DNA of 64,000 bases, taken from contig CAIPZV010000084.1 of NCBI GenBank assembly GCA_903869595.1, positions 18,510 through 82,509 of the forward strand. The letters run 5' to 3'. The DNA is from an uncultured beta proteobacterium. Lineage in GTDB: Bacteria; Pseudomonadota; Gammaproteobacteria; Burkholderiales; Burkholderiaceae_C. The translations under genes were made by a program, and so were the position numbers. The notes beneath the pieces are model-generated. The model was not told the origin of the DNA. It saw only the letters and a program-made list of their open reading frames with translations, and searched no databases. Positions within the stretch are counted from its first letter, which is position 1. Each line of letters begins with the position of its first letter. Of this stretch, positions 45,907-55,847 are shown in pieces.

Positions 45907-46374
45907 ATGAGAAACACGGTTCAAAGTCTTGTGCTCGTAGTTGCGGTTACGGTACTGAGCGCCTGCGCCACCAGCAGCCCCGATGTCATCAGCCGCCAAG
46001 ACGCCCAAGTGGCGGCCCAGGTGCAAGACGGCGTAGTCATTAGCATCCGGTCCGTCACCGTTGATGGCAGCCAATCCGGAATGGGCGCAGCCGCAGGCGG
46101 TATCGTTGGCGCTGCGGTGGGAACCGGTGGCAGCAGCATCCAGCGCGAAAAAATCGGCTTGGGCGTATTGGCTGGCGTGGCAGGCGCACTGGCCGGCAAT
46201 GCCATCGAGCGCATGGCGACCAAAGAAGAAGCCTTTGAAATCATTGTCCAATTGCGCAATGGCGATCGCCGCGCCATCGTGCAAGCCAAGGGCAACGAAA
46301 CCCTTTTCGCGGGTGACTCCGTCATCATCGTGACTTCCGGCGGCAAGGTGCGCGTCGCGCGCGCGCCGCGGTAA
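45907..46374 (+). CDS. Glycine-zipper outer-membrane lipoprotein (SlyB/Pcp-like)
   Basis: 155 residues starting at ATG 45907 with AGGG 7 nt upstream. Signal peptide and lipobox (VLSAC, Cys at about residue 19), a Gln/Asp-rich short linker, then a glycine-zipper stretch with alternating Gly/Ala (MGAAAGGIVGAAVGTGGSS and GVLAGVAGALAGNAIE), then a C-terminal beta-like domain. This is the SlyB/Pcp pattern of outer-membrane lipoproteins that stabilise the membrane. Stands alone before the transposase element. Confidence 0.88.
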   Translation: MRNTVQSLVLVVAVTVLSACATSSPDVISRQDAQVAAQVQDGVVISIRSVTVDGSQSGMGAAAGGIVGAAVGTGGSSIQREKIGLGVLAGVAGALAGNAIERMATKEEAFEIIVQLRNGDRRAIVQAKGNETLFAGDSVIIVTSGGKVRVARAPR

Positions 46375-46453
46375 GAAAAAGGCGCTCCCCGGCGCTCAGG
46401 CCACAAGGCTTGCCCAGCGCCTACATCAGAGGGCGCCATCAAGGGCCAAATCT

Positions 46454-46469
46454 AAATAGGGGACAGGTT
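46454..46469. repeat. Left inverted end of the RAYT element
   Basis: AAATAGGGGACAGGTT; pairs with the reverse complement of 47262-47277 with a single mismatch at the fifth base. Confidence 0.8.
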
Positions 46470-46477
46470 GGCGATAA

Positions 46478-46499
46478 GATGCGGCAAACCCACCGCATC
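46478..46499 (+). repeat. Hairpin just upstream of the transposase start
   Basis: A perfect 7-bp stem, GATGCGG (46478-46484) and CCGCATC (46493-46499), with an 8-nt loop CAAACCCA, ends 4 nt before the transposase ATG. It could be the REP-like structure recognised by the transposase, or it could mask the ribosome binding site. Confidence 0.55.
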
Positions 46500-46503
46500 G
46501 CCT

Positions 46504-47205
46504 ATGGCCCGCCTTCCCCGCCTCAGCCTGCCCGGCTACCCTCACCACATCATCCAGCGCGGTAACAACCGCCAGGCGATTTTTTCCAGCGCCGCTGATT
46601 ACCGGCATTTGCTGGACTTGCTGCGCACGCATGCCCGCGAATGCCAAGTCGCGGTACACGCCTATGTGCTCATGAGCAACCACTTCCATCTCTTGCTCAC
46701 CCCGCAGGACGCCGAGGGCCTGCCGCGCATGATGCAAGCCGTGGGCCGTAGCTACGTGCAGTATTTCAACCGCAAACAACAGCGCACCGGCACCTTGTGG
46801 GAAGGGCGTTACCGCTCCACCGTCTTGCAAACCGAGCGCTATTTGCTGCAATGCATGGCCTATATCGATCTCAACCCAGTGCGCGCGGCCATGGTGGCCG
46901 GGCCGCAAGACTATCCCTGGTCCTCGTATGCGCATTACGCTGGACAGCGCGCCGACCCCTTGGTCAGCCCGCACCCGCTGTACTGGGAAATGGGCAACAC
47001 GCCGTTTGCTCGGGAGGCCGCCTATCAGACGTGGGTACAGGCAGGCGTGGACGGTTCCGCCCAACAAGTCCTGACCGATGCGACGCTGCGCGGCTGGGCG
47101 CTAGGTGAAGCAGATTTTGTTGCGGATTTGCAAAAACGCACCGAGCGCCGTATTAGCAAATCCAAGGCCGGTAGGCCGCCGATGGCGCCGTCTGCAATCA
47201 CCTAG
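46504..47205 (+). CDS. REP-associated tyrosine transposase (Y1_Tnp, TnpA_REP)
   Basis: Single-strand-specific HUH transposase related to IS200/IS605 TnpA. 233 residues starting at ATG 46504 (MARLPRLSLPGYPHHI). Seen: IIQRGNNRQAIF, the HUH motif in MSNHFHLLLTP with two metal-binding His, the catalytic-Tyr helix in VGRSYVQYFNRKQQRTG, and TLWEGRYRSTVLQTERYLL, then YIDLNPVRAAMV, all standard for RAYT proteins. A basic tail ends the protein (KRTERRISKSKAGR). The frame is intact, so it may be active. Confidence 0.92.
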   Translation: MARLPRLSLPGYPHHIIQRGNNRQAIFSSAADYRHLLDLLRTHARECQVAVHAYVLMSNHFHLLLTPQDAEGLPRMMQAVGRSYVQYFNRKQQRTGTLWEGRYRSTVLQTERYLLQCMAYIDLNPVRAAMVAGPQDYPWSSYAHYAGQRADPLVSPHPLYWEMGNTPFAREAAYQTWVQAGVDGSAQQVLTDATLRGWALGEADFVADLQKRTERRISKSKAGRPPMAPSAIT

Positions 47206-47261
47206 GCGCCTAATCGCCGAATCGGCTAATCGCCATTTCAGCCGCCTTTTCGTTGAAATTT

Positions 47262-47277
47262 AACCTGTCCCCAATTT
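47262..47277. repeat. Right inverted end of the RAYT element
   Basis: AACCTGTCCCCAATTT, the inverted partner of 46454-46469. The interior side holds two direct copies of CTAATCGCC (47210-47218 and 47226-47234) around the palindrome GCCGAATCGGC. Confidence 0.8.
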
Positions 47278-47299
47278 ACAGAACTCCTGCTTTTAGGGG

Positions 47300-47328
47300 A
47301 ATTAATTAGGTTCTGACCCCAATTAATT
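47300..47328. repeat. Second GGGGTCAGAACC-type motif flanked by AATTAATT
   Basis: AATTAATT (47300-47307) and AATTAATT (47321-47328) bracket AGGTTCTGACCCC. The reverse complement GGGGTCAGAACCT resembles the GGGGACAGGTT ends of the adjacent element and is a motif often found beside such transposase genes. It ends 64 bp before the gltB start. Confidence 0.55.
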
Positions 47329-47392
47329 TTCAAAAAATGATGTTGCGTTGCAGTATGCTTGCCGTCCTTTGTAATTTTTCCAGGAGCGGGTT

Positions 47393-50300
47393 ATGACCAC
47401 GGCGGCTGAAAAGGAGCATCTGCAGCAATTTGGTTTGTATGCGGGGGATCAGGAACATGACGCCTGCGGTGTGGGCTTTGTGGCCCATATCCGGGGCGAG
47501 AAAAGCCACAGCATTGTGAGCAACGCGCTCAAGATTCTGGAAAACCTGGACCACCGCGGCGCGGTGGGCGCGGACAAGCTGATGGGCGATGGTGCTGGCA
47601 TCTTGCTTCAATTGCCAGATGCCCTCTACCGCGAAGAAATGGCGGCCCAGGGCGTGCAACTGCCTGCGGCTGGTGAGTATGGCGTCGGCATGATTTTTCT
47701 GCCCAAAGAGCGCGCCTCGCGTCTGGCTTGCGAGCAGGAAATGGAACGCGCGATCAAGGCCGAAGGCCAGGTGCTTTTAGGTTGGCGCGATGTGCCGCTC
47801 AATGCAGACATGCCCATGTCCCCCACGGTGCGGGAAAAAGAGCCGGTCATACGGCAGGTGTTTATCGGGCGCGGCAACGATGTGATCGTGCAAGACGCGC
47901 TAGAGCGCAAGCTCTATGTCATCCGTAAAACCGCCAGCGCAGCGATTCAGCACCTCAACCTCAAGCACAGCAAGGAATACTACGTTCCTAGCATGTCCAG
48001 CCGCACTGTGATCTACAAAGGCTTGCTGCTGGCCGACCAAGTAGGCACGTATTTCAAAGACCTGCAAGACGTACGCTGCGTGTCCGCCCTGGGCCTGGTA
48101 CACCAGCGTTTTTCTACCAACACTTTCCCCGAGTGGCCGCTGGCACACCCTTATCGCTATGTGGCGCATAACGGCGAGATCAACACCGTCAAAGGCAATT
48201 ACAACTGGATGAAAGCGCGCGAAGGCGTGATGTCTTCGCCGGTGCTCGCCGCTGACCTGAAAAAGCTCTACCCCATCAGCTTTGCCGGCCAGTCGGACAC
48301 GGCCACCTTTGACAACTGCCTGGAACTGCTGACCATGGCTGGCTACCCCATCAGCCAGGCCATGATGATGATGATTCCTGAGCCATGGGAAAACCACAGC
48401 ACCATGGACGAGCGCCGCCGCGCTTTTTACGAATACCACGCGGCCATGCTCGAGCCTTGGGATGGCCCGGCCTCTATCGTGTTTACCGATGGCCGCCAGA
48501 TCGGCGCCACCTTAGACCGCAACGGCCTGCGCCCCTCGCGCTATTGCATCACCGACGATGATTTGGTCATCATGGGTTCGGAGTCCGGCGTACTGCCGGT
48601 GCCCGAAAACAAAATCGTGCGCAAATGGCGTTTGCAGCCGGGCAAGATGTTCCTGATCGATCTGGAACAAGGCCGCATGATTGACGACGAAGAGCTGAAA
48701 TCGGGCCTGGCCAACAGCCGTCCGTACAAACAATGGATTGAGAACCTGCGCATCAAGATTGACCATGTGGCTAAGGGCGAAAGCACCGCCCCTGTCATGC
48801 CGAATGCCGCAGATTTGCTAGACCGCCAACAAGCCTTTGGCTACACGCAGGAAGATCTGAAATTCCTGATCGCCCCCATGGCCAGTCTGGGCGAAGAAGC
48901 GCTGGGCTCTATGGGCAACGACAGCCCCCTGGCCGTACTCAGCGATAAAAACAAGCCGTTGTATAGCTACTTCAAGCAATTGTTCGCGCAGGTGACCAAC
49001 CCGCCCATCGACCCGATTCGAGAAGCTATCGTGATGTCCCTGGTGTCTTTTGTAGGCCCCAAGCCCAATTTGCTGGACATCAACCAAGTCAACCCTCCCA
49101 TGCGCTTGGAAGTGTCGCAGCCGGTGCTGGACTTCACCGACATGGCCAAACTGCGCGACATCGAGCGCCACACCCATGGCAAATTCCGCAGTTACACCCT
49201 AGACATTACCTACCCGCTAGACTGGGGCCACGAAGGCGTGGAGGCCAAGCTGGCGTCCTTGTGCGCCGAAGCGGTTGACGCCATCAAGAGCGGCAACAAC
49301 ATCCTGATCATCAGCGACCGCGTTATGAGCGCCACCCAAGTGGCTATCCCCGCTTTGCTGGCACTGTCGGCCATTCACCAGCATTTGGTGCTGGAAGGCT
49401 TACGCACCACGGCGGGCCTGGTGGTGGAAACTGGAAGTGCGCGTGAAGTTCACCACTTCGCTGTTCTCGCCGGTTATGGCGCCGAGGCCGTGCATCCCTA
49501 TTTGGCGATGCAAACCCTGGTGCAGATGAGCGTTGGCTTGCCTGGCGCGCTTAGCGCCGACAAGGCGATTTACAACTACGTCAAAGCCGTGGGCAAAGGC
49601 CTGTCCAAAATCATGTCCAAGATGGGTGTCAGCACCTATATGAGTTACTGCGGCGCGCAGTTGTTCGAGGCGATTGGTTTGTCCACAGACACCGTGCGTA
49701 AATACTTCACCGGCACGCCCAGCCGCGTCGAAGGCATAGGCGTGTTTGAAATCGCCGAAGAAGCTATCCGCACCCACAAGCTGGCCTTTGGCAAAGACCC
49801 GGTGCTGGCCAACGCCCTGGACGCGGGCGGCGAATACGCCTGGCGTGTGCGCGGCGAAGAGCATATGTGGACGCCTGACGCAATTGCCAAGCTGCAACAC
49901 AGCACGCGCGCCAACAACTGGAGCACGTACAAAGAGTACGCGCAAATCATCAACGACCAGACGCGTCGTCAACTGACCTTGCGCGGTTTGTTCGAGTTTC
50001 GTATCGACCCAAGCAAAGCCATCTCCATCGACGAAGTGGAGCCCGCTGCCGAAATCGTCAAAAGATTTGCCACCGGCGCCATGTCGCTCGGTTCTATTTC
50101 CACGGAAGCGCACAGCACCTTGGCCGTGGCCATGAACCGCATCGGCGGCAAGAGCAATACCGGCGAGGGCGGCGAAGACCCGCTGCGCTACCGCAATGAA
50201 CTCAAAGGCATCCCTATCAAGCAGGGCCAGACCATGTCGGACCTTTTGGGCAAGGAAATTTTTGAGGTCGATTACGCGCTGCAAGCGGGCGACTCCATGC

Positions 50301-52117
50301 GCTCCAAAATCAAGCAAGTGGCCTCGGGCCGCTTTGGCGTGACGGCTGAGTACCTGGTCAGCGCGGACCAGATTCAGATCAAGATGGCCCAAGGCGCCAA
50401 GCCCGGCGAAGGCGGGCAATTGCCCGGCAGCAAAGTGTCCGAGTACATCGGCAAGTTGCGCTACTCGGTGCCCGGCGTGGGCCTGATCTCGCCGCCGCCG
50501 CACCACGATATTTACTCCATTGAAGACCTCGCGCAACTGATTCACGACCTGAAAAACGTCGCGCCCCATTCGGATATCAGCGTGAAGTTGGTGTCGGAAA
50601 TCGGCGTGGGTACGGTAGCCGCAGGTGTTGCCAAGTGCAAGGCCGACCATGTGGTGATCGCCGGGCATGATGGCGGCACCGGTGCCTCGCCCTGGTCTTC
50701 TATCAAACACGCGGGCAGCCCCTGGGAAATTGGCCTGGCCGAGACGCAGCAAACCCTGGTGCTCAATCGCTTGCGCAGCCGTATCCGGGTGCAGGTCGAT
50801 GGCCAAATGAAAACCGGCCGCGACGTTGCCATCGGCGCCTTGCTCGGTGCCGACGAATTTGGCTTTGCTACTGCGCCGCTGGTGGTCGAAGGCTGCATCA
50901 TGATGCGAAAGTGCCACCTCAATACGTGTCCCGTGGGCGTGGCGACGCAAGACCCGGTGCTGCGCCAAAAATTTTCGGGCAAGCCCGAGCATGTGGTGAA
51001 CTATTTCTTCTTTGTTGCCGAAGAAGTGCGCCACATCATGGCGCAACTAGGCGTGCGCAAGTTTGACGATTTGATTGGCCGTGCCGACCTGCTGGACATG
51101 CGCAAAGGCATTGACCACTGGAAGTCCAGCGGCCTAGATTTCAGCCGTCTGTTTGCGCAGCCGCAAGTGCCTAGCAGCGTGTCCCGTTTCCAAAACGAAA
51201 CCCAAGAGCATGGCCTGGAAAAGGCACTCGATGTGCGCTTGATCGAAAAGAGCCGCGCCGCCATCGACAGAGGTGAAAAAGTGCAGTTCATGGAAGTGGC
51301 GCGCAATGTCAATCGCTCCGTGGGGGCCATGCTGTCGGGCGCGATTACTAAAGTGCACCCCGAAGGCCTGCCCGATGACAGTATTCGCATCCAGCTCGAA
51401 GGCACGGGCGGCCAGTCTTTCGGCGCGTTTTTGTGCAATGGCGTGACGCTCTACCTAATTGGCGACGCCAACGACTACACCGGCAAGGGATTGTCCGGCG
51501 GGCGCGTAGTGGTGCGCCCTAGCATTGACTTTCGGGGCGAAGCCATCCGCAACACCATTGTGGGCAATACCGTGATGTACGGTGCCACCAGCGGCGAAGC
51601 TTTCTTCAGCGGCGTTGCCGGTGAGCGATTTGCAGTACGCCTGTCGGGCGCCACCGCAGTGGTCGAAGGGACGGGCGACCATGGCTGCGAATACATGACC
51701 GGCGGCACCGTGTTGGTCTTGGGTAAAACGGGACGCAACTTTGCCGCCGGCATGAGCGGCGGCATTGCCTATGTGTATGACGAAGACGGCCAGTTCGCCA
51801 GCCGCTGCAATACCGCCATGGTCAGCATGGAGCTGGTGCTCAGCCTCAAAGAGCAAGAGACGCAGATCGACAAAGCCGTCTGGCACCGTGGCCAATCGGA
51901 CGAAGCGCAGTTGCGCAAATTGCTGGAAGACCACAACCGCTGGACTGGCAGCAAACGCGCCCGCGAATTGCTAGACCAATGGGATAGCGCGCGTAGCAAA
52001 TTCGTCAAGGTGTTCCCGCTGGAATACAAGCGGGCCTTGGGCGAAATTCACGCGAAAAAATCCGCAGCGGTCAAGGCTCCCGCGAAGACCAAAGCGACCA
52101 GCAGCACAGCAGCCTAA
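47393..52117 (+). CDS. gltB: Glutamate synthase (NADPH) large subunit
   Basis: Transfers the amide of glutamine to 2-oxoglutarate, with GltD, for ammonia assimilation. 1574 residues. The N-terminal Ntn amidotransferase domain begins at Cys25 ([10 protein letters not shown]), so a 24-residue propeptide should be removed. The FMN-binding synthase domain carries [12 protein letters not shown] and [14 protein letters not shown]; the 3Fe-4S cysteines are in [13 protein letters not shown]; a C-terminal GXGXG-type beta-helix domain follows. ATG 47393 has AGGAG 7 nt upstream. The RAYT material ends about 60 bp before it, which leaves little native promoter. Confidence 0.98.
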   Translation: MTTAAEKEHLQQFGLYAGDQEHDACGVGFVAHIRGEKSHSIVSNALKILENLDHRGAVGADKLMGDGAGILLQLPDALYREEMAAQGVQLPAAGEYGVGMIFLPKERASRLACEQEMERAIKAEGQVLLGWRDVPLNADMPMSPTVREKEPVIRQVFIGRGNDVIVQDALERKLYVIRKTASAAIQHLNLKHSKEYYVPSMSSRTVIYKGLLLADQVGTYFKDLQDVRCVSALGLVHQRFSTNTFPEWPLAHPYRYVAHNGEINTVKGNYNWMKAREGVMSSPVLAADLKKLYPISFAGQSDTATFDNCLELLTMAGYPISQAMMMMIPEPWENHSTMDERRRAFYEYHAAMLEPWDGPASIVFTDGRQIGATLDRNGLRPSRYCITDDDLVIMGSESGVLPVPENKIVRKWRLQPGKMFLIDLEQGRMIDDEELKSGLANSRPYKQWIENLRIKIDHVAKGESTAPVMPNAADLLDRQQAFGYTQEDLKFLIAPMASLGEEALGSMGNDSPLAVLSDKNKPLYSYFKQLFAQVTNPPIDPIREAIVMSLVSFVGPKPNLLDINQVNPPMRLEVSQPVLDFTDMAKLRDIERHTHGKFRSYTLDITYPLDWGHEGVEAKLASLCAEAVDAIKSGNNILIISDRVMSATQVAIPALLALSAIHQHLVLEGLRTTAGLVVETGSAREVHHFAVLAGYGAEAVHPYLAMQTLVQMSVGLPGALSADKAIYNYVKAVGKGLSKIMSKMGVSTYMSYCGAQLFEAIGLSTDTVRKYFTGTPSRVEGIGVFEIAEEAIRTHKLAFGKDPVLANALDAGGEYAWRVRGEEHMWTPDAIAKLQHSTRANNWSTYKEYAQIINDQTRRQLTLRGLFEFRIDPSKAISIDEVEPAAEIVKRFATGAMSLGSISTEAHSTLAVAMNRIGGKSNTGEGGEDPLRYRNELKGIPIKQGQTMSDLLGKEIFEVDYALQAGDSMRSKIKQVASGRFGVTAEYLVSADQIQIKMAQGAKPGEGGQLPGSKVSEYIGKLRYSVPGVGLISPPPHHDIYSIEDLAQLIHDLKNVAPHSDISVKLVSEIGVGTVAAGVAKCKADHVVIAGHDGGTGASPWSSIKHAGSPWEIGLAETQQTLVLNRLRSRIRVQVDGQMKTGRDVAIGALLGADEFGFATAPLVVEGCIMMRKCHLNTCPVGVATQDPVLRQKFSGKPEHVVNYFFFVAEEVRHIMAQLGVRKFDDLIGRADLLDMRKGIDHWKSSGLDFSRLFAQPQVPSSVSRFQNETQEHGLEKALDVRLIEKSRAAIDRGEKVQFMEVARNVNRSVGAMLSGAITKVHPEGLPDDSIRIQLEGTGGQSFGAFLCNGVTLYLIGDANDYTGKGLSGGRVVVRPSIDFRGEAIRNTIVGNTVMYGATSGEAFFSGVAGERFAVRLSGATAVVEGTGDHGCEYMTGGTVLVLGKTGRNFAAGMSGGIAYVYDEDGQFASRCNTAMVSMELVLSLKEQETQIDKAVWHRGQSDEAQLRKLLEDHNRWTGSKRARELLDQWDSARSKFVKVFPLEYKRALGEIHAKKSAAVKAPAKTKATSSTAA

Positions 52118-52149
52118 GCACACACGAGCGAATACACAGGACCAGCATC

Positions 52150-53616
52150 ATGGGAAAAATTACCGGATTCATGGAGTTTGCGCGCGTCGAAGAGGGCTAT
52201 GCCCCGGTTCCCGAGCGCGTGAAGAATTACAAAGAGTTTGTGATCGGTTTAGATGATCAGCAAGCCAAAACCCAAAGCGCCCGCTGCATGGACTGCGGCA
52301 CACCGTTTTGCAACAGCGGCTGCCCGGTCAATAACATCATCCCGGACTTCAACGACCTGGTGTTCCAAGATGATTGGAAAGCTGCGATTGAGGTTTTGCA
52401 CAGCACGAATAATTTCCCCGAGTTCACCGGCCGCATTTGCCCCGCGCCCTGCGAAGCGGCGTGTACGCTTAATGTGAATGACGACGCGGTGGGCATCAAA
52501 TCCATCGAGCACGCCATCATCGATCGCGCCTGGGCCGAAGGCTGGGTGCAAGCCCAGCCCGCAACGCAGCAGACCGGGAAAAAAGTAGCCGTTATTGGCT
52601 CGGGACCCGCCGGTTTGGCCGCGGCGCAGCAATTGGCGCGTGTCGGCCATGCGGTGACGGTGTTTGAAAAGAATGACCGCGTCGGCGGCTTGCTGCGCTA
52701 CGGTATTCCCGATTTCAAAATGGACAAAGGCCACATCGACCGGCGCATGGCGCAGTTGCAGGCCGAAGGCGTGACGGTGCGCACCGGCGTGCTGGTGGGC
52801 GAGTGGCCCAAGGATTCCAAAGTGACCAACTGGGCCAAGGAAACCGTGTCCGCCGCCCAATTGCAAAAAGACTTTGACGCGGTTTTGCTGGCCGGTGGTT
52901 CCGAGCAGTCGCGCGACCTGCCGGTGCCGGGCCGCGATTTGGAGGGCATCCATTTCGCCATGGAGTTTTTACCCCAACAAAACAAAGTCAATGCGGGCGA
53001 TAAATTTCCGGGCCAATTGCGCGCTGACGGTAAGCACGTCATCGTGATCGGCGGGGGCGATACCGGCTCGGACTGTGTGGGCACCAGCAATCGCCATGGC
53101 GCGGCCAGCGTCACCCAGTTTGAAGTCATGCCCCAGCCGCCGGAAGTGGAAGACCGGCCCCTGACCTGGCCCTACTGGCCTTTGAAGCTGCGCACCAGTT
53201 CTAGCCACGAAGAGGGCTGCGTGCGCGAGTTTGCGGTGTCCACCAAGTCTTTTGCCGGTGAAAAAGGCAAGGTCAAAAGCCTGACCACGGTGCACGTGGA
53301 AATGAAAGGCGGCAAATTGGTGGAAGTACCCGGCACGGAAAAGACCTACCAGGCCGATATGGTGCTGCTGGCTATGGGCTTTGTCCACCCAGTTGCCAGC
53401 GTGCTGGACGCCTTCGGGGTCGCCAAAGACGCCCGCGCTAATGCCAAAGCGGGCACCGAGGGCGCTAGCGCCTACGTTACCAACGTGCCCAAGGTGTTCG
53501 CTGCCGGAGACATGCGGCGCGGCCAGTCGCTGGTGGTCTGGGCCATCCGCGAAGGACGCCAGGCCGCCCGCGCCGTCGATGAATTTTTGATGGGCAGTAG
53601 CGAGCTGCCGCGCTAG
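52150..53616 (+). CDS. gltD: Glutamate synthase (NADPH) small subunit
   Basis: Supplies electrons from NADPH to GltB through FAD and two 4Fe-4S clusters. 488 residues. N-terminal Cys-rich domain ([18 protein letters not shown], then [12 protein letters not shown]), FAD-binding [17 protein letters not shown] near residue 145, and NADPH-binding [15 protein letters not shown]. The C-terminal [17 protein letters not shown] is typical. ATG 52150 with AGGA 8 nt upstream, 32 nt after gltB, so an operon. Confidence 0.98.
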   Translation: MGKITGFMEFARVEEGYAPVPERVKNYKEFVIGLDDQQAKTQSARCMDCGTPFCNSGCPVNNIIPDFNDLVFQDDWKAAIEVLHSTNNFPEFTGRICPAPCEAACTLNVNDDAVGIKSIEHAIIDRAWAEGWVQAQPATQQTGKKVAVIGSGPAGLAAAQQLARVGHAVTVFEKNDRVGGLLRYGIPDFKMDKGHIDRRMAQLQAEGVTVRTGVLVGEWPKDSKVTNWAKETVSAAQLQKDFDAVLLAGGSEQSRDLPVPGRDLEGIHFAMEFLPQQNKVNAGDKFPGQLRADGKHVIVIGGGDTGSDCVGTSNRHGAASVTQFEVMPQPPEVEDRPLTWPYWPLKLRTSSSHEEGCVREFAVSTKSFAGEKGKVKSLTTVHVEMKGGKLVEVPGTEKTYQADMVLLAMGFVHPVASVLDAFGVAKDARANAKAGTEGASAYVTNVPKVFAAGDMRRGQSLVVWAIREGRQAARAVDEFLMGSSELPR

Positions 53617-53704
53617 GCGCAAGCCACGGCTTGGGTAAAGCTTAGGAAAAGTCCGACCCAAACCCGGCTACAGCCCCTACAAGAGTCCCCTTCGCACGGG
53701 CTTT

Positions 53705-53734
53705 TGCGGGGCTAGCCCTTATGATGCGGGGCTA
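53705..53734 (+). repeat. Two 10-bp direct repeats at 20-bp spacing upstream of mlaF
   Basis: TGCGGGGCTA occurs at 53705-53714 and again at 53725-53734, i.e. two helical turns apart, just before the mla start. It could be a regulator site or chance in GC-rich DNA. Confidence 0.4.
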
Positions 53735-53746
53735 CGCCAACGCACC

Positions 53747-54562
53747 ATGCCTGCCGCCTCCGACCCCCTTGTACGCATCAACAATCTGAGCTTCGCTTAC
53801 CACGAACGTCTCATATTGGACGGCACCAGCTTTAGCGTGCCGCGCGGTAAGGTGACCGCGCTGATGGGCGCCAGCGGTGGCGGTAAAACCACCTTGCTGC
53901 GCCTGATTGGCGGGCAAATTCGGGGTCAAAGCGGGCAGGTGCTGTTTGACGGCCAGGACATAGGTGCCATGGACCAAACGGCTTTGTACGCCGCGCGGCG
54001 GCGCATGGGCATGTTGTTCCAGTTTGGCGCCTTGTTTGCCGACTTATCCGTTTTTGACAACGTGGCTTTTCCCTTGCGCGAACACACTACCCTGCCCGAA
54101 GCGCTGATTCGCGACATCGTGTTGATGAAGCTGCAAGCCGTAGGCCTGCGCGGCGCGCGCGACTTGATGCCCAGCGAAGTCTCCGGCGGCATGGCGCGGC
54201 GTATTGCGCTGGCACGCGCGATTGCACTAGACCCGGAACTGGTCATGTACGACGAGCCCTTTTCCGGTCTGGACCCGATCTCCCTGGGCACCTCGGCCCA
54301 CTTAATTCGCCAGCTCAACGACACCATGGGCCTGACCAGTATTTTTGTGTCCCACGAATTGGAACAAACCTTTGGCATCGCTGACCATGTGGTGATTTTG
54401 GCCAATGGCCGTGTCGCCACTGAAGGCACGCCCCAGCATGTGCGTGAAAGCACCGACCCGCTGGTTTATCAATACGTGCACGCGCAAACCGATGGTCCGG
54501 TGCGTTTTCATTACCCGGCGCCGGACATGGCGCAGGACTTCGGCGCGCAGGCTGCACCATGA
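53747..54562 (+). CDS. mlaF: Phospholipid ABC transporter ATP-binding protein MlaF
   Basis: ATPase of the MlaFEDB inner-membrane complex, which moves phospholipids between MlaC and the inner membrane to keep outer-membrane asymmetry. 271 residues with Walker A GASGGGKTTLLR, the Q-loop LFQFGALFADLSVFDN, signature EVSGGMARR and Walker B ELVMYDEPFSGLDP. The C-terminal extension (about 240-271) matches the MlaF tail that reaches the neighbouring subunit and MlaB. First gene of mlaFEDACB. Confidence 0.96.
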   Translation: MPAASDPLVRINNLSFAYHERLILDGTSFSVPRGKVTALMGASGGGKTTLLRLIGGQIRGQSGQVLFDGQDIGAMDQTALYAARRRMGMLFQFGALFADLSVFDNVAFPLREHTTLPEALIRDIVLMKLQAVGLRGARDLMPSEVSGGMARRIALARAIALDPELVMYDEPFSGLDPISLGTSAHLIRQLNDTMGLTSIFVSHELEQTFGIADHVVILANGRVATEGTPQHVRESTDPLVYQYVHAQTDGPVRFHYPAPDMAQDFGAQAAP

Positions 54563-55341
54563 TGGCCCAAGCCTTGCGCGATCTAGGCTTTGCGGTGCGC
54601 GAAAAGCTGGCGCACATCGGCTACGGCGCGCGCTTGTTTGTGCGCTTGTTGTGGACCCTCAAGTCCAGTTTGCAACGCTTCGGGCTGATCCGCGACCAGA
54701 TTCATTTTTTAGGCAATTACTCGCTGGTCATCATTGCGTTTTCGGGCTTGTTTGTCGGCTTTGTTTTTGGCCTGCAGGGCTACTACACCTTGCAGCGATA
54801 CGGCTCCTCAGAGGCATTGGGTCTGTTGGTAGCGCTCAGCCTGGTGCGTGAACTGGGCCCGGTCGTCACCGCTTTGCTGTTTGCCGGGCGCGCCGGTACC
54901 TCGTTGACCGCCGAAATCGGCCTGATGAAAGCCGGCGAACAGATTAGCGTGATGGAAATGATGGCGGTAGACCCGGTGCAGCGCGTGTTGGCACCGCGTT
55001 TTTGGGGTGGCGTGATTGCCATGCCCTTACTCGCAGCGGTGTTTAGCGCCATGGGCATTGTGGGCGGCTGGGTGGTGGGCGTGGTGATGATTGGCGTCGA
55101 TAGCGGCTCTTTCTGGAGCCAAATCCAGGGCGGCGTGGACGTATGGCGTGATGTGGGCAATGGCATCATCAAGAGCATCATCTTTGGTTTTACCGTGACT
55201 TTTGTTGCGCTGTTGCAGGGCTATGTTGCGCAGGCCACGCCCGAAGGCGTGGCCGCCGCCACCACCCGCACCGTGGTGATGGCCTCTTTATCCGTGTTGG
55301 TGATGGACTTTGTCCTCACCGCCATGATGTTTACGATTTAG
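54559..55341 (+). CDS. mlaE: Phospholipid ABC transporter permease MlaE
   Basis: Integral permease of the Mla complex. 260 residues with about five or six hydrophobic segments and an amphipathic N-terminal helix. MlaE-family signatures: ELGPVVTALLFAGRAGTSLTAEIG and the following MKAGEQISVMEMMAVDPVQR with the conserved ATAR-like end VAAATTRTVV. ATG 54559 overlaps the mlaF stop. Normal length. Confidence 0.96.
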   Translation: MMAQALRDLGFAVREKLAHIGYGARLFVRLLWTLKSSLQRFGLIRDQIHFLGNYSLVIIAFSGLFVGFVFGLQGYYTLQRYGSSEALGLLVALSLVRELGPVVTALLFAGRAGTSLTAEIGLMKAGEQISVMEMMAVDPVQRVLAPRFWGGVIAMPLLAAVFSAMGIVGGWVVGVVMIGVDSGSFWSQIQGGVDVWRDVGNGIIKSIIFGFTVTFVALLQGYVAQATPEGVAAATTRTVVMASLSVLVMDFVLTAMMFTI

Positions 55342-55367
55342 CGACCGCTTTTCCAGAAAGAATTCGC

Positions 55368-55847
55368 ATGCAACGCTCTAAAAATGATCTGTGGGTTGGC
55401 CTTTTTGTGCTGATCGGCGCCGTCGCCATTTTGTTTTTGGCCCTGCAATCGGCCAATTTGCTCAGCCTCAATTTCCAGTCCACCTATAAAGTGACTGCCA
55501 AGTTCGATAACGTGGGCGGCCTCAAAGCCAAGGCCGCGGTGCGCAGCGCGGGCGTGGTGGTGGGGCGGGTAGAAAAAATTGTGTTTGACGACAAAAGCTT
55601 TCAGGCCCAGGTATACCTTGCTATGGAAAGCCGTTACCGTTTCCCCAAAGACAGCTCGCTCAAAATTTTGACCAGCGGCTTGCTGGGTGAGCAATACCTG
55701 GGCATAGAAGCCGGTGCCGAAGAAGCCGTGCTGGCTGCGGGCGACACGATTACCACCACCCAGTCGGCGGTAGTGCTGGAGAGCCTGATCAGCCAGTTCT
55801 TGTACAGTAAAGCCGCAGGCAGCGCCGGGACCAAAGAAGCGGATTGA
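55368..55847 (+). CDS. mlaD: Mla complex substrate-binding protein MlaD (MCE domain)
   Basis: Bitopic protein whose MCE domain forms a hexameric ring under the permease, with a hydrophobic lipid tunnel. 159 residues: membrane helix at about 9-29 and MCE domain with YKVTAKFDNVGGLKAKAAVR and TSGLLGEQYLGIEAGAEE. Starts ATG 55368, 26 nt after mlaE. Slightly shorter than E. coli MlaD (183). The stop overlaps the mlaA ATG. Confidence 0.96.
   Translation: MQRSKNDLWVGLFVLIGAVAILFLALQSANLLSLNFQSTYKVTAKFDNVGGLKAKAAVRSAGVVVGRVEKIVFDDKSFQAQVYLAMESRYRFPKDSSLKILTSGLLGEQYLGIEAGAEEAVLAAGDTITTTQSAVVLESLISQFLYSKAAGSAGTKEAD

Larger units (their letters stand above)
46454..47277 (+). mobile_element. REP-associated transposase (RAYT) element with inverted ends
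   Basis: An 824-bp unit bounded by inverted repeats: 46454-46469 (AAATAGGGGACAGGTT) and 47262-47277, whose reverse complement is AAATTGGGGACAGGTT, 15 of 16 identical. Just inside are GGCGATAAG on the left and CTAATCGCC on the right, again inverted. The one gene inside is a Y1-type transposase. This is the usual look of stand-alone RAYT loci. It lies between the lipoprotein gene and gltB. Confidence 0.8.

Noticed and set aside
46381..46424. Hairpin GGCGCT...AGCGCC after the lipoprotein gene
   Set aside because: Long loop and no T run; cannot be separated from chance in GC-rich DNA.
49400..51046. 548-codon minus-strand open frame opposite gltB
   Set aside because: It is the exact antisense of a highly conserved part of GltB, rich in His/Arg/Ala/Gln as GC-rich shadows are, with no family motif or SD.
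53671..53706. Terminator after gltD (AGCCC...GGGCT followed by TTTTG)
   Set aside because: The stem is only 5 bp with a loop of about 20 nt; too weak to annotate.
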